Shown: in pieces, positions 10,439-19,410 of the stretch | Layout: every line of letters starts with the position of its first letter | How positions within the stretch are numbered: the first letter of the stretch is position 1 | Assembly: GCF_016798325.1 (NCBI RefSeq) | Contig: NZ_JAERVO010000003.1 | Span: 643,608-707,607, forward strand | Length of the DNA stretch: 64,000 nucleotides | Direction: 5' to 3' | Origin: Marinobacter mangrovi | Lineage (GTDB): Bacteria > Pseudomonadota > Gammaproteobacteria > Pseudomonadales > Oleiphilaceae | Notes under the pieces: model-generated | What the model was told of the DNA's origin: nothing | Database searches by the model: none | The model's input: the letters and a program-made list of their open reading frames with translations, nothing else | Position numbers and translations under genes: made by a program

Positions 10439-10894
10439 TCAGATCGCATCGACCTGACGAGCCCATTCCTGTGCCCAGGGCAGGGCTTCGACGTCCGGCT
10501 CGACCGTTTCCAGGGCGTCGATACGCAGGGTGTCCCCCACCTTGCGGCAGGCAATTTCGTAGAGGGCCTCCTCCATCAGCTCGCCGGCGCCGCAGAAGGT
10601 ATCGCCGTAGGAGCTGTCGCCCAGCACGATCACGCCGAACGGCCGGCCCGGCTGCATGGGAAGGGTGTCGCGCAGATGCGCGTAGAACGGCAGAAGCGAG
10701 GCGGGGAGCTCCCCCTGACCGGTGGTGGAGGTGCACACCAGCAGGGCGTCATCGCTGCTGGTCAGGTCATCCAGGGTGGGCTGTTCCAGTACGGTGACCT
10801 GGTGTCCGGCGGCGTTGAGATTCGTGCGGATGGCGCGGGCCGTCATCAGGGCGCCGCCGAAAACACTGCCGACCAGGATGCGAATCTGGGCCAT
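10439..10894 (-). CDS. Flavodoxin-domain protein
   Basis: This is a small FMN-binding electron carrier or regulatory flavodoxin of 151 residues. The N-terminal ILVGSVFGGALMTARAI matches the phosphate-binding loop of MioC/CysJ-type flavodoxins, followed by LLVCTSTTGQGELPASL and FGVIVLGDSSYGDTFCGAG, which contact FMN. The start ATG at 10894 begins directly before the first beta strand. It lies between two cyclic-di-GMP genes on the same strand, 61 bases after the cyclase gene, so cotranscription is possible. Which enzyme it serves cannot be told from the sequence. Confidence 0.88.
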   Translation of the reverse strand: MAQIRILVGSVFGGALMTARAIRTNLNAAGHQVTVLEQPTLDDLTSSDDALLVCTSTTGQGELPASLLPFYAHLRDTLPMQPGRPFGVIVLGDSSYGDTFCGAGELMEEALYEIACRKVGDTLRIDALETVEPDVEALPWAQEWARQVDAI

Positions 10895-10955
10895 GGATGA
10901 GGTGCCTCGCGTTGCTGTGTTGGGGGCGCCATGGTAGCGGCTGCCCCGGGTGGGC

Positions 10956-12044
10956 TCAAGACGAGGTCGGCGAGCGGGTCGACGGCGTACGCACCCGGGG
11001 GGAGATACGGTTGCGGCCGGATTCCTTGGCGTCGTAGAGGTTCTTGTCGGCCTGGCGCAGCAGGTGGTCGATGGAATCGCTCTGGCTGATCGAGCAGACG
11101 CCGGCGCTGATAGTGACCGGCAGGCGCTTGGATTTATAGACAAACCCGTATTGCTCCACTTCATGGCGCAGACGCTCGCTCAGGGTCAATGCCTGCAACA
11201 GGGCAGTGTCCGGCAGCAGGATCAGGAATTCCTCTCCGCCCCAGCGTGACGGACGGTCGCTTTGCCGGCAGAGATTCTGCATCAGATCGGCGAAGGCCTG
11301 CAGGACGTAGTCGCCGGCCTCATGGCCGTAGGTGTCGTTGATGCGTTTGAAATGGTCGAGATCAATCAGCACCACGGAAAAATGATGTCCCGACCGCTGG
11401 TAGCGTGAAAATTCGTTGGCCAGCTGCATCTGCATGTCCCGTCGGTTGGGCAGGCCGGTCAGGGCGTCGGTCCGGGCCGCCTGCTCGTGGCTGGCGGCCA
11501 GGCGCATCAGTTCGTTGCGGGCGTTGAGGCGGCTGGTTTCCAGCACGAAGCAGAAGACGGATTCGAACAGCATGGTGGTAAAGAAACGCAGCTGGAAATC
11601 CGTCTCGTACTGCGTCAACACGAACGGCAACTGGGGGAACTGGAACACCAGCAGCGTGAAGACCAGGCAGGCCGCCAGGAGGATCGTGCCGATTCGCAGG
11701 CTGGTCAGGTAGAACACCAGTGGCGGGAACACATACAGCCACAGTGGTCCGGTATTGCTTTCGCCGCCGGACGCGACCAGGTAAACGAACAGGCCTCCGA
11801 CGATGAACAGCATGCCGGTCTTGTTTTGGGCCCGGTTGCGGGTCACCCAGTAACTGACCAGGTTGATGACCACCAGTCCGAAAAACAACGCCAACACGAT
11901 GGCATGGCGGTGATGGCCGGATTCCCAGGACTTCAAGCTGATGCCCGACAGACACACCAATGCGGCCAGCGACAGGCCGGTCAGGACCCGGGAAACCCGG
12001 ACTTCTTCCTGACCATTGAAGTTCAAGCGCTTGCGTCGATTCAT
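10956..12044 (-). CDS. Membrane diguanylate cyclase
   Basis: The enzyme should make cyclic-di-GMP from two GTP. The 362-residue protein has about six membrane segments (residues 18-170) without a recognised sensor fold, then a GGDEF domain. The active site is intact (WGGEEFLILL, GGEEF at 269-273). An inhibitory RxxD site, RQSD at 260-263, lies the canonical five residues before it, so product inhibition is expected. The C-terminal tail is Ser/Thr/Arg-rich. It lies upstream of the flavodoxin and the EAL protein on the same strand, giving a possible synthesis/degradation pair. Confidence 0.93.
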   Translation of the reverse strand: MNRRKRLNFNGQEEVRVSRVLTGLSLAALVCLSGISLKSWESGHHRHAIVLALFFGLVVINLVSYWVTRNRAQNKTGMLFIVGGLFVYLVASGGESNTGPLWLYVFPPLVFYLTSLRIGTILLAACLVFTLLVFQFPQLPFVLTQYETDFQLRFFTTMLFESVFCFVLETSRLNARNELMRLAASHEQAARTDALTGLPNRRDMQMQLANEFSRYQRSGHHFSVVLIDLDHFKRINDTYGHEAGDYVLQAFADLMQNLCRQSDRPSRWGGEEFLILLPDTALLQALTLSERLRHEVEQYGFVYKSKRLPVTISAGVCSISQSDSIDHLLRQADKNLYDAKESGRNRISPRVRTPSTRSPTSS

Positions 12045-12485
12045 GGCGTCTCTGTTTTATTGTTGTGGCTCTGGAAGTCGGCGTTCGTTGCTGCGGCCTG
12101 CGGCGTAGACTCTTGGCACCGGCGATGCGCATTTCGGCGACACGATAAAAAAGTGACACCTAATTCAATTATTGTGCGTCAAAAAAGTTGCCAATAAACA
12201 GCTATTTCACGATCTATCCCGTCATGAATTGTAAAATCTGACCTGCCGGTCGAGAGCGTCGGCCATCGATGATCCGAGCGATTACTGTATCGGTAATGCG
12301 TCGGTCGAAAAGTGAACAGCGTTGCAGTGGCTGATTTTGGTATTGCCCGGTCCGGCCGGTGAGGCCTGACGGACTTCCGGGAGCCGGGGTGATTGATTGT
12401 CGCCCGGGTAACATCGGGATATTTCAATTCCGTGACGAACTGCCTATAGTGGCGCCACCTGACATTGTCTTAATGGTGATTCCGC
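12045..12485. other. Intergenic region between cyclase and pit genes
   Basis: These 441 bases separate divergent genes and are richer in A+T than their surroundings in the part at 12130-12240. They must hold both promoters. On the plus strand TATAGT near 12445 is a possible -10 for pit. On the minus strand a TTGACG (near 12179) could be a -35 for the cyclase gene, without a convincing -10. I see no conserved small gene, terminator or RNA gene here. Confidence 0.4.
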
Positions 12486-14051
12486 ATGCCCCAGAATGTG
12501 TCTTTCATGGACAGCGCCCTGACCAGTAAGCAGACCGAGCGCTTCCGTCTCGGCATCAGCTTGTTCTTCCTGATGATTGTATGGCTCTTCGTGGGCCAGA
12601 TCGGCGATGGAATGCCGGGTAACACCTTGTTGATGGCCGCCGCGGTGATTGGCGGTTATATGGCGCTGAATATCGGTGCCAACGATGTCGCCAACAACGT
12701 TGGCCCGGCTGTCGGTTCGGGGGCGTTGTCGCTGGGCGGCGCGATCCTGTTGGCTGCCATCTTCGAAGCCAGCGGGTCCCTGATTGCCGGGGGTGATGTG
12801 GTCTCCACCATCAAGAAGGGCATCATCAATCCCGCCAGTTTCACCGACGTGCAGACGTTCGTATGGCTGATGACGGCCGCCCTGCTGGCCGGTGCCCTGT
12901 GGCTGAACCTGGCGACCTGGATGGGCGCACCGGTGTCCACCACCCACTCCATTGTCGGTGGGGTTCTGGGGGCCGGGATCGCCGCCGGTGGCTGGGGCGT
13001 GGCCAACTGGGGCGTGATGGGCGCCATTGTCGCCAGCTGGGTGATTTCCCCGGTTCTGGGCGGTCTGATAGCGGCGTTCTTCCTGTATGTGATCAAGCAG
13101 ACGGTGTTGTACCAGCCGAACATGGTGGCCGCGGCCCGCAAGATCGTTCCCTGGGTGGTCTCGGTCATGGCCTGGGCCTTCGGCACCTACCTGATGCTCA
13201 AGGGCGTCAAGCACATCATCAAAGTCGATTTCATGGGTGCGGCTCTGGTGGGGCTGGGTTTTGCGGTGGTGGTTTTCTTTGGCATGCGAGTCCTGATTCG
13301 CCGTCGTGCCGCCACCATGACCAATGGTGAGGAAGGGGTGAACGGTCTGTTCACCTGGCCGTTGATCTTCGCCGCCGCATTGTTGAGTTTCGCCCATGGC
13401 GCTAACGACGTGGCCAACGCCATTGGGCCGCTGGCGGCGATCAACGAAGCGCTGACTCACGGGGCGGTAGCCACGGCAGCCAGCATTCCGCTGTGGGTGA
13501 TGATGGTCGGCGCCATCGGGCTGGCACTGGGTCTGACGTTGTTCGGGCCGCGGTTGATCAAGACGGTTGGCAGCGAGATCACCGAGCTGGACAAGACCCG
13601 GGCCTTCTGTATTGCCCTGTCTGCAGCCATCACGGTGATCATTGCCTCCCAGTTGGGTCTGCCGGTCAGTTCTACGCACATTGCTCTGGGCGGTGTGTTC
13701 GGTGTCGGTTTCCTGCGGGAATACCTCAAGCGCAGCTACGCCAGTCAGCTGCACAAGATGGTAGAGAATCATGAGCCTGAGGATCGCGACCGGCTGGAAG
13801 ACTTCCTGGCGCGCTTCCGTGAGGCGACGGTGGAAGAGATGGCGGTGATGCTCAAGACGGCCAAGAAGAGCAAATCCGAAGTACCGCTGTCCAAGAAGGA
13901 GCGCAAGCGGTTGAAAAAGATTTACCAGGAAGAGCTGGTCAAGCGCTCTCAACTGGTTCGTATCGCCGCAGCCTGGATCATTACGGTGCCCGCTTCGGCG
14001 CTGATGGCGGCGATTCTGTTCTTCACCATCCGCGGTATGATGGCGGGCTGA
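12486..14051 (+). CDS. pit: Low-affinity inorganic phosphate transporter, Pit family
   Basis: Pit carries metal-phosphate complexes into the cell by proton symport. The 521-residue inner-membrane protein contains the two family repeats: GANDVANNVGPAVGSGAL near the N-terminus and HGANDVANAIGPLAAI in the second half, each followed by hydrophobic helices. The related pair of GAPVSTTHSIVGG and GLPVSSTHIALGG is also present. A charged cytoplasmic loop (about residues 425-485, rich in Lys/Glu) precedes a final membrane helix. Length and motifs favour Pit over sulfate permeases. No PhoU-like DUF47 gene precedes it; the upstream neighbour is the divergent cyclase gene. Confidence 0.93.
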   Translation: MPQNVSFMDSALTSKQTERFRLGISLFFLMIVWLFVGQIGDGMPGNTLLMAAAVIGGYMALNIGANDVANNVGPAVGSGALSLGGAILLAAIFEASGSLIAGGDVVSTIKKGIINPASFTDVQTFVWLMTAALLAGALWLNLATWMGAPVSTTHSIVGGVLGAGIAAGGWGVANWGVMGAIVASWVISPVLGGLIAAFFLYVIKQTVLYQPNMVAAARKIVPWVVSVMAWAFGTYLMLKGVKHIIKVDFMGAALVGLGFAVVVFFGMRVLIRRRAATMTNGEEGVNGLFTWPLIFAAALLSFAHGANDVANAIGPLAAINEALTHGAVATAASIPLWVMMVGAIGLALGLTLFGPRLIKTVGSEITELDKTRAFCIALSAAITVIIASQLGLPVSSTHIALGGVFGVGFLREYLKRSYASQLHKMVENHEPEDRDRLEDFLARFREATVEEMAVMLKTAKKSKSEVPLSKKERKRLKKIYQEELVKRSQLVRIAAAWIITVPASALMAAILFFTIRGMMAG

Positions 14052-14137
14052 GTCCGCCGGTTCACCGAGTCGATAGCGCTTGCCGCACTGGCGGCGGTTG
14101 GTTAGTTTAGAACGATAGACAGGATCTGGAGTTGTTT

Positions 14138-14404
14138 ATGAGCACTGCATCCGAAAGCCGTCAGGCGCGCATGATCGATGAGTTGCGGGTCTTCATCAAG
14201 AAGGTCTTGAGTGATCCGACCGTGGCGGTCAAGTGTGTGGAGATCGCCCGTCGCTACAAGGACGATCCGGACGCCAACCGGAAGATCGCCGAAGAGATCA
14301 GCGCCAACACCACGGTGCGTATTCCGGAGAACTGGAGCGAAGCGGACCGGATGTTCCTGGATATCCTGCGGGATGTGCTGGATGACGAGGCAGCTCTCTA
14401 TTGA
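14138..14404 (+). CDS. Small conserved-looking protein of unknown function
   Basis: This is an 88-residue acidic, mostly helical protein with no Cys pairs, signal peptide or membrane segment. It has a clear ribosome site (GGAG at 14128-14131, 6 bases before the ATG) and is followed at once by a strong terminator, so it is very probably expressed. Its composition, with many charged residues around VKCVEIARRYKDDPD and an Asp/Glu-rich end (DVLDDEAALY), looks like a folded small protein. I do not recognise the family. It lies 86 bases after pit and could share its transcript. Confidence 0.7.
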   Translation: MSTASESRQARMIDELRVFIKKVLSDPTVAVKCVEIARRYKDDPDANRKIAEEISANTTVRIPENWSEADRMFLDILRDVLDDEAALY

Positions 14405-14426
14405 AGATAGGATCTTTTTGAAGCAT

Positions 14427-14455
14427 AACGGCGCCCATTCGGCGCCGTTTTTGTT
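14427..14455 (+). terminator. Intrinsic terminator after the small gene
   Basis: A perfect 9-base stem (AACGGCGCC 14427-14435, GGCGCCGTT 14441-14449) with a 5-base loop is followed by a T-rich run. It lies 22 bases after the stop codon of the 88-residue protein gene. Confidence 0.9.
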
Positions 14456-14548
14456 TGGGCAGTGTTCTGGAGACGGGTGGCGTGGGGCCAGAAGCGGACG
14501 GATGCCCTCGCTTCCGTCACACGAGAGGGCCGTCCACGGCCGCCAGGG

Positions 14549-14712
14549 CGTAGGTTGGGCTGACGCAGGAAGCCCAATATGGGCGGGCACCGGAGGTTCC
14601 CATTATGGCAGCATGCCTGGAGCGTCGATTTTAAAAAAGCGGCTTGGCGATCATAGGATGACATTCGCCGGCACCCCGGTTCGTTGGGCTTCCTGCGTCA
14701 GCCCAACCTACG
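14549..14712. repeat. 164-base element bounded by a perfect 29-base inverted repeat
   Basis: The left arm (14549-14577) begins CGTAGGTTGGGCTGACGCAG and the right arm (14684-14712) is its exact reverse complement. The 106-base interior has no gene. A related copy of the left arm, differing at one position over the first 29 bases, lies at 60250-60278. This looks like a dispersed palindromic element of the REP/MITE type; no transposase is near. It sits between the terminator at 14427 and the DUF962 gene, inside an otherwise empty 345-base stretch. Confidence 0.75.
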
Positions 14713-14749
14713 TGGTGATCGTGGCCAGCATCGCTTTTGCAACACCCTC

Positions 14750-15220
14750 TCAATACCGGATGCCCAGACTCCGGTAGATAAACCCCATCAACCAGGCCGG
14801 CCCGATCAGCAGGAACTGGATGTCCTTGAAAAACGAAGGTTTCTTGCCTTCGATGTGATGGCCGATGAACTGGAAGACCCAGCTGACCACAAACAGGATG
14901 ATTGAGGCGGCCCACACCGGCATCAGCCCGGTGTGCTCGAAGCCGGCGATCACCAGCGCCATCAGCACGCTGAACAGCGCCATGCCGACGCCCAGGGCGG
15001 GCGACAGGCGAACGTACCAGAGCGTCGTGACGACCAGGGCCAGGGTGCCCCAGTTCAGGTAAGGCACGCGGTCAAAGGCGGCTGGCGTCGGGATCGACCA
15101 GAGCAGGCCGATGATGGTGGTAAAGATCACCGGCACGGCGATCCAGTGAATGGCCTTGTTGGTGGGGTTGCGGTGGCTCTCGCCGTACTCGTCAAACCAC
15201 TGGTCTGCTGTCTTGCGCAT
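14750..15220 (-). CDS. DUF962 / Mpo1-like membrane protein
   Basis: The 156-residue protein has four hydrophobic segments. Family signatures are the N-terminal WFDEYGESHRNPTNKAIHWI with conserved His residues and the C-terminal FIGHHIEGKKPSFFKD followed by LIGPAWLMGF. Yeast Mpo1 is an iron-dependent dioxygenase acting on 2-hydroxy fatty acids; bacterial members of the family are mostly uncharacterised, so that activity is only a possibility. It is a single gene with a GGAGAT ribosome site just upstream of the ATG. Confidence 0.88.
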   Translation of the reverse strand: MRKTADQWFDEYGESHRNPTNKAIHWIAVPVIFTTIIGLLWSIPTPAAFDRVPYLNWGTLALVVTTLWYVRLSPALGVGMALFSVLMALVIAGFEHTGLMPVWAASIILFVVSWVFQFIGHHIEGKKPSFFKDIQFLLIGPAWLMGFIYRSLGIRY

Positions 15221-15345
15221 GGGATCTCCTTGGCTGTTGTTATCAAGCCAATACGGCTTTTTCTTATCCCACGAGTATAACGCTGCGGCCGGCGAGGGCC
15301 ATAGCCGCAGCGACAGGGTGGTTTGGCGGGCCGGTGAGGGGCGGT

Positions 15346-17025
15346 TTACGCCCGATTGGCCTGGGGCGTGTCGAGGACCGCCCGGGTCAGGTTGTGCAGG
15401 ACGTCCATTTCATCCTGCACATCCGCATGACCGGCCAGTTCGACCTGCTCGTCGAGGATGTCGCGGAGGATCTCCTGGGTGGTCAGCGGGTTGGCCAGTA
15501 CCACCCGGAACACCACGCAGGGATAGCGGTGATAACGGGCCGGCTCCAGGCGGGTCCGGGATACGAACGCCTTGCCGTGTTCGCGCTGGGTCTTCTGCAG
15601 GAACTTGGTGATGCGGTTGAGCGAGGCGTTGATGCGTTCGGATTGCAGGGTGTCCGCTTGGGTCAGGGCCTCCTGGGTCTCCGCCGGGCAGTACCGGTAG
15701 GTGAGGATGTTCAGCTCCGGCTGGGTCACCAGCTCGAAATCCGGCCGCTCCTCGATCATTTCGGCAAACCGTTTGGCCTTCTCGATGCCCTGGTCGATCA
15801 GCAGTTCATAGCCCTCCCGCGCGAGGATCTTGAGGCCGGACTGGATCAGCATCGCCATGCCCGGACGGGAGCCTTCCAGCGTGGTGCTGCCCAGATCCCG
15901 GGAGCCCTTACGGATGATGTATTGGGCATGGTGCTCGATGGCACCGACCAGGGCGGGATCGCGGAAGACCACCAGGCCTGCGCCCATGGGCACGTAGAGC
16001 TGTTTGTGGGCGTCGAAGGTCACCGAATCGGCCTTTTCAATGCCTTTCAGTAGCGGGCCGTAGGTGCGGGAGAACAGCGTCGGGCCGCCCCAGGCGGCGT
16101 CTACGTGGAAATGGGCGCCGAATTCGGTGGCGATGTCGGCCATTTCCTCGAGCGGGTCCACGTTGCCGGTTTCGGTGGTGCCGGCAATACCGCAGATGGC
16201 CAGGATCTTGACCTTCTGGGCCTGGAGTTCCAGGCACTTCTCGCGCAGGGCGTCGGTCTGGATGCGGTTGTCGTCGTCCGTCGGCACAGCAATGAGCGAA
16301 CTGCGGCCCAGGCCGAGCACGTCGGCGGCCTTGCTCAGGGAATAGTGACCGCGTTTGGACACCAGCACGGCTGCGCCTTCATGGCCGTAGTACCGCAATG
16401 CGCGGAACAGGCCTTCCTCGTGGATGCCACGGAAACTGCCTTCGGCCGGGAAGGCGTTGTTGCGGGCGACCCAGAGTGCAGTCAGGTTGGCGATGGTGCC
16501 ACCGGAGCACATGGCGCCCAGGGCAAAGCGCGGATCGTGCATCCACTTGCGGTAGTAGGCGCTGTCCTCGTTGTAGACCAGTCGGTGGATCATGCCCAGG
16601 ACCTGGCGCTCCATCGGCGTGAAGGCCTTGGAGGTCTCGGTCTTTACCAGGTTCTGGTTGAGGGCGATCATGATTTTCGACAGCGGCAGCATGAAATACG
16701 GCAGGGCCGAGGTCATGTGGCCGATGAAACTGGGCGAGGCGGTGTGCACCGAATGAGCGACCAGTTTGTCGAGCAGGAACTGGGTCTGTTCGGACACGAA
16801 AACCGGCTTTTCGGGCATGGCGGACTCGCTGAAGTCCTTCACCACGTCACCCAGGTCTCGCTCGATGGCGACGATGTGTTCCTGCAGGAAGCCCGCCAGG
16901 TTGCGGGAAATGTCCTGGTCAATCCGGCTCAGGGTGGAGTCAGGCGCCTCGGGCACCGTGAACACCCTGTACATGGCTTCCAGTGAAGCCTGAGCCGTTT
17001 TCTTCTTACCGGTCATACGCGCCAC
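15346..17025 (-). CDS. panP: PLP-dependent aspartate 1-decarboxylase, PanP type
   Basis: The enzyme is a group II PLP decarboxylase; the PanP type makes beta-alanine from aspartate for pantothenate and CoA synthesis. The 559-residue protein has the conserved SPSFIGHMTSALPYFMLP region near residue 97, CSGGTIANLTALW for phosphate binding, FHVDAAWGG (cofactor Asp near 309) and the Schiff-base Lys341 in DAHKQLYVP. Overall style and length fit PanP rather than glutamate decarboxylase. No pyruvoyl PanD gene is in this window, so whether it replaces PanD cannot be judged. It stands alone. Confidence 0.85.
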   Translation of the reverse strand: MARMTGKKKTAQASLEAMYRVFTVPEAPDSTLSRIDQDISRNLAGFLQEHIVAIERDLGDVVKDFSESAMPEKPVFVSEQTQFLLDKLVAHSVHTASPSFIGHMTSALPYFMLPLSKIMIALNQNLVKTETSKAFTPMERQVLGMIHRLVYNEDSAYYRKWMHDPRFALGAMCSGGTIANLTALWVARNNAFPAEGSFRGIHEEGLFRALRYYGHEGAAVLVSKRGHYSLSKAADVLGLGRSSLIAVPTDDDNRIQTDALREKCLELQAQKVKILAICGIAGTTETGNVDPLEEMADIATEFGAHFHVDAAWGGPTLFSRTYGPLLKGIEKADSVTFDAHKQLYVPMGAGLVVFRDPALVGAIEHHAQYIIRKGSRDLGSTTLEGSRPGMAMLIQSGLKILAREGYELLIDQGIEKAKRFAEMIEERPDFELVTQPELNILTYRYCPAETQEALTQADTLQSERINASLNRITKFLQKTQREHGKAFVSRTRLEPARYHRYPCVVFRVVLANPLTTQEILRDILDEQVELAGHADVQDEMDVLHNLTRAVLDTPQANRA

Positions 17026-17276
17026 ACATCTTGCAGTGGTTGATGCGGTTCCGGCCGGATTCCTGCCGGCGGAGACATCGCGATTCGGGGGTTGCCCGTT
17101 TCATTGTTGCAGCGCCGGGTCCGCCGGACGGCTGCTTTCGCGTCCCTGGATAAGGATGTGTCGCGGCAAGCGCCGGACACCCACGGGTCGCGTAGTATAA
17201 GACGTCGACAGATACGACACCAGACTGGGGGATAGCCCGGCGCAACGCAAGCAAACGGACTCGGCGAAAGGGGCCG

Positions 17277-17615
17277 TCAGAGCATCTCGCGTTGCACATC
17301 GAGCACCGGCGCGTCGATGCGCTGCTCGATGGCTTTCTCCACCTGGTCGAGGCGTTGCTGGATCAGTTGGGTGGACGTGCCGAGCGCGGCGATGGACCAG
17401 GTGGCCCGGTCCAGGGCGTCGAGATCGCCGGTCTCGACGACCGCCAGGTCCGGCTCCTTGCCCCAGATGGCCCGCATGGGGGTGAAGGTCCGGCGTTTGG
17501 CTTTGATGTCGTCACAGCCATAGAGCTGGAAGTGCAGGGTCAGGACGCCCAGGTGGGGCGTGATGACCGGGTGCTCCGTGGTTTCGGCGAGCAACCGGCG
17601 CAGGGCTTCGGACAT
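17277..17615 (-). CDS. DUF503 (YlxP-like) family protein
   Basis: This is a small cytoplasmic protein of 112 residues. The segment LHFQLYGCDDIKAKRR near residue 27 and the later VVETGDLDALDRATWSIAALG match DUF503, known in other bacteria as a small protein of unclear role often near ribosome-maturation genes. Here it lies between panP and the AidB-like gene, with no translation genes close by. It has normal coding composition and I see no catalytic motif. Confidence 0.8.
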   Translation of the reverse strand: MSEALRRLLAETTEHPVITPHLGVLTLHFQLYGCDDIKAKRRTFTPMRAIWGKEPDLAVVETGDLDALDRATWSIAALGTSTQLIQQRLDQVEKAIEQRIDAPVLDVQREML

Positions 17616-17650
17616 AGTAACTCCGCTACAGCATCAGGAACGGGCAGGCC

Positions 17651-17681
17651 GGGCGATTCACGGTTGTCGAGTGAATCACCC
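17651..17681 (-). other. Hairpin after the AidB-like gene
   Basis: An imperfect inverted repeat (GGGCGATTCAC at 17651-17661 with GTGAATCACCC at 17671-17681, 10 of 11 positions) begins 18 bases after the stop codon of the acyl-CoA dehydrogenase gene. It lacks a T-run in that direction, so it may stabilise the messenger or end transcription weakly. Confidence 0.4.
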
Positions 17682-17699
17682 GGATGGGATACCGAACCC

Positions 17700-19406
17700 T
17701 CAGTCTACAACAGGCGTGGCCCGCTCGATAATAGCGGCGGCATCCACGCCGGACGGCAGGTTGCCGATATTCAGGCCGCCATGGCTTTCCAGCCGGCCGG
17801 CGCAGAAGGCATCGGCCACGGCCGGGGTGCTGTGGCGCAGCAGCAGCGAGCCCTGCAGCGCCAGGGCGAGCCGGTCCACCAGGTTACGGGCGCGGAACTG
17901 GATGTCGTCGGTGCGGCCGAAATCCGACTGCAACCGGGCCAGGAAGCGATCGAAGCGGTTGTCCGATCCCCGGGCCTGAGCCACCTCGGCGAAGAAGGCA
18001 TCCAGGCTGTCCGGGGATTTCTGCAGGGCGCGCAGGGTGTCCAGGCACTGGACGTTGCCGCTGCCTTCCCAGATCGCGTTGACCGGCGATTCCCGCAGCA
18101 GGCGCGGCATGATGCAGTCTTCCATCACCCCGCTGCCGCCGATGCACTCCATGGCCTCGTAGGCGTGGTTGGGCGTTCGTTTGCAGATCCAGTACTTGCC
18201 CACGGGCGTGGCCAGACGGGTGAACAGGCGCTCCTGATCGTCGTCCTGGTTGTCCAGGGCGCGGGCGACCCGCATCGTCATGGCCAGGGCGGCTTCGCTC
18301 TCCAGCGCCAGATCGGCCAGCACGTTCTGCATCAGCGGCTGTTGATCGAGTCGCGCGCCAAAGGCCTCGCGGTGGCGGCAGTGGTGCAGGGCCTGGGCGG
18401 CGGCCTGGCGCATACCGGCGGAGCTGCCGATCATGCAGTCGAACCGGGTCATGGCCACCATCTCGATGATGGTCGGTACGCCACGGCCTTCCTCGCCCAC
18501 CATCCAGGCCAGGGCACCGCGCAATTCCGCCTCGCTGGAGGCGTTGGCGACGTTGCCCATCTTGTTCTTCAGGCGCTGGATCTGCCAGGGGTTCTTGCTG
18601 CCGTCCGGGCGCCAGCGCGGCATCAGGAAGCAGGACAGCCCGCCCGGCGCCTGCGCCAACACCAGGAAGGCATCGCACATGGGGGCCGACACGAACCATT
18701 TGTGACCCACCAGTTCGTAGGCTTCACCGGGGCCGCCGCTGCCCAGGGGGAAAGCGCGGGTGCTGTTGGCGCGCACGTCCGAGCCGCCCTGTTTCTCGGT
18801 CATGGCCATGCCGATGGTGACGGCGGTCTTCTGCTCTGCCGGGACGTTGCGTGGATCGTAGCTGCGGGCGGTGATCTTCGGCGCCCAGATTTTTGCCAGC
18901 TCCGGCTGCTTGTTGATCGACGGCATGGCGGCGAAGGTCATGGTCACCGGGCAGCAGTGGGCGGCTTCCACCTGGGAATGCATGTAGTAACGGGCCGCCC
19001 TCGCCACGTGGGCGCCGGCGCCAGGATCGGTCCAGGGGCTGCTGTGCAGGCCGTTCGTCAGCGCCATATCCATCAACTGGTGATAGGCCGGGTGGAACGT
19101 CACCAGATCCTGGCGATGGCCGAACCGGTCGTGGGTGTGGAAGACCGGCTTGTTCTCGTTGGCCAGGAATCCCAGCTCGATGATGTCGGAGCGGCCGGTG
19201 ACGGCGCCGTAGGCGGCCAGATCGTCGCGGGCCCAATCCGCCCCCTCGCGGGACACGCTCTCCTGCAACGCCCGATCCTGATCGAACAGGTTGTAGTTCT
19301 CCAGGGCCGGCGGCTGGTTGCGGACCTCGTGTGTGCTCGCCAGGAATCGGTCGTAGCCGTTCTGTGCGTCGGCGTGGTTTCTGGCGGACGTATCGGGTGC
19401 GTTCAT
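17700..19406 (-). CDS. AidB-like acyl-CoA dehydrogenase
   Basis: The 568-residue flavoprotein belongs to the AidB branch of acyl-CoA dehydrogenases. It starts with the branch-specific THEVRNQPPALENYNLF and continues with the acyl-CoA dehydrogenase core: GMAMTEKQGGSDVRAN, YELVGHKWFVSAP, RLKNKMGNVANASSEAE, and the C-terminal IWEGSGNVQCLD with MECIGGSGVMED. E. coli AidB binds DNA and is linked to alkylation damage; many relatives may simply be isovaleryl-CoA-like dehydrogenases. Four bases separate it from the TetR gene upstream, so the two form an operon. A metabolic or DNA-protecting role cannot be chosen from the sequence. Confidence 0.88.
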   Translation of the reverse strand: MNAPDTSARNHADAQNGYDRFLASTHEVRNQPPALENYNLFDQDRALQESVSREGADWARDDLAAYGAVTGRSDIIELGFLANENKPVFHTHDRFGHRQDLVTFHPAYHQLMDMALTNGLHSSPWTDPGAGAHVARAARYYMHSQVEAAHCCPVTMTFAAMPSINKQPELAKIWAPKITARSYDPRNVPAEQKTAVTIGMAMTEKQGGSDVRANSTRAFPLGSGGPGEAYELVGHKWFVSAPMCDAFLVLAQAPGGLSCFLMPRWRPDGSKNPWQIQRLKNKMGNVANASSEAELRGALAWMVGEEGRGVPTIIEMVAMTRFDCMIGSSAGMRQAAAQALHHCRHREAFGARLDQQPLMQNVLADLALESEAALAMTMRVARALDNQDDDQERLFTRLATPVGKYWICKRTPNHAYEAMECIGGSGVMEDCIMPRLLRESPVNAIWEGSGNVQCLDTLRALQKSPDSLDAFFAEVAQARGSDNRFDRFLARLQSDFGRTDDIQFRARNLVDRLALALQGSLLLRHSTPAVADAFCAGRLESHGGLNIGNLPSGVDAAAIIERATPVVD

Positions 19407-19410
19407 GGGG

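Noticed and set aside
12179-12427. A possible 82-residue gene on the minus strand in the cyclase/pit spacer
   Set aside because: No ribosome site, basic low-complexity product, and it covers the promoter region of two divergent genes.
12444-13952. An open minus-strand frame of about 500 codons opposite pit
   Set aside because: Very rich in His, Gln, Arg and Gly without hydrophobic or catalytic order; the plus strand encodes a standard Pit transporter.
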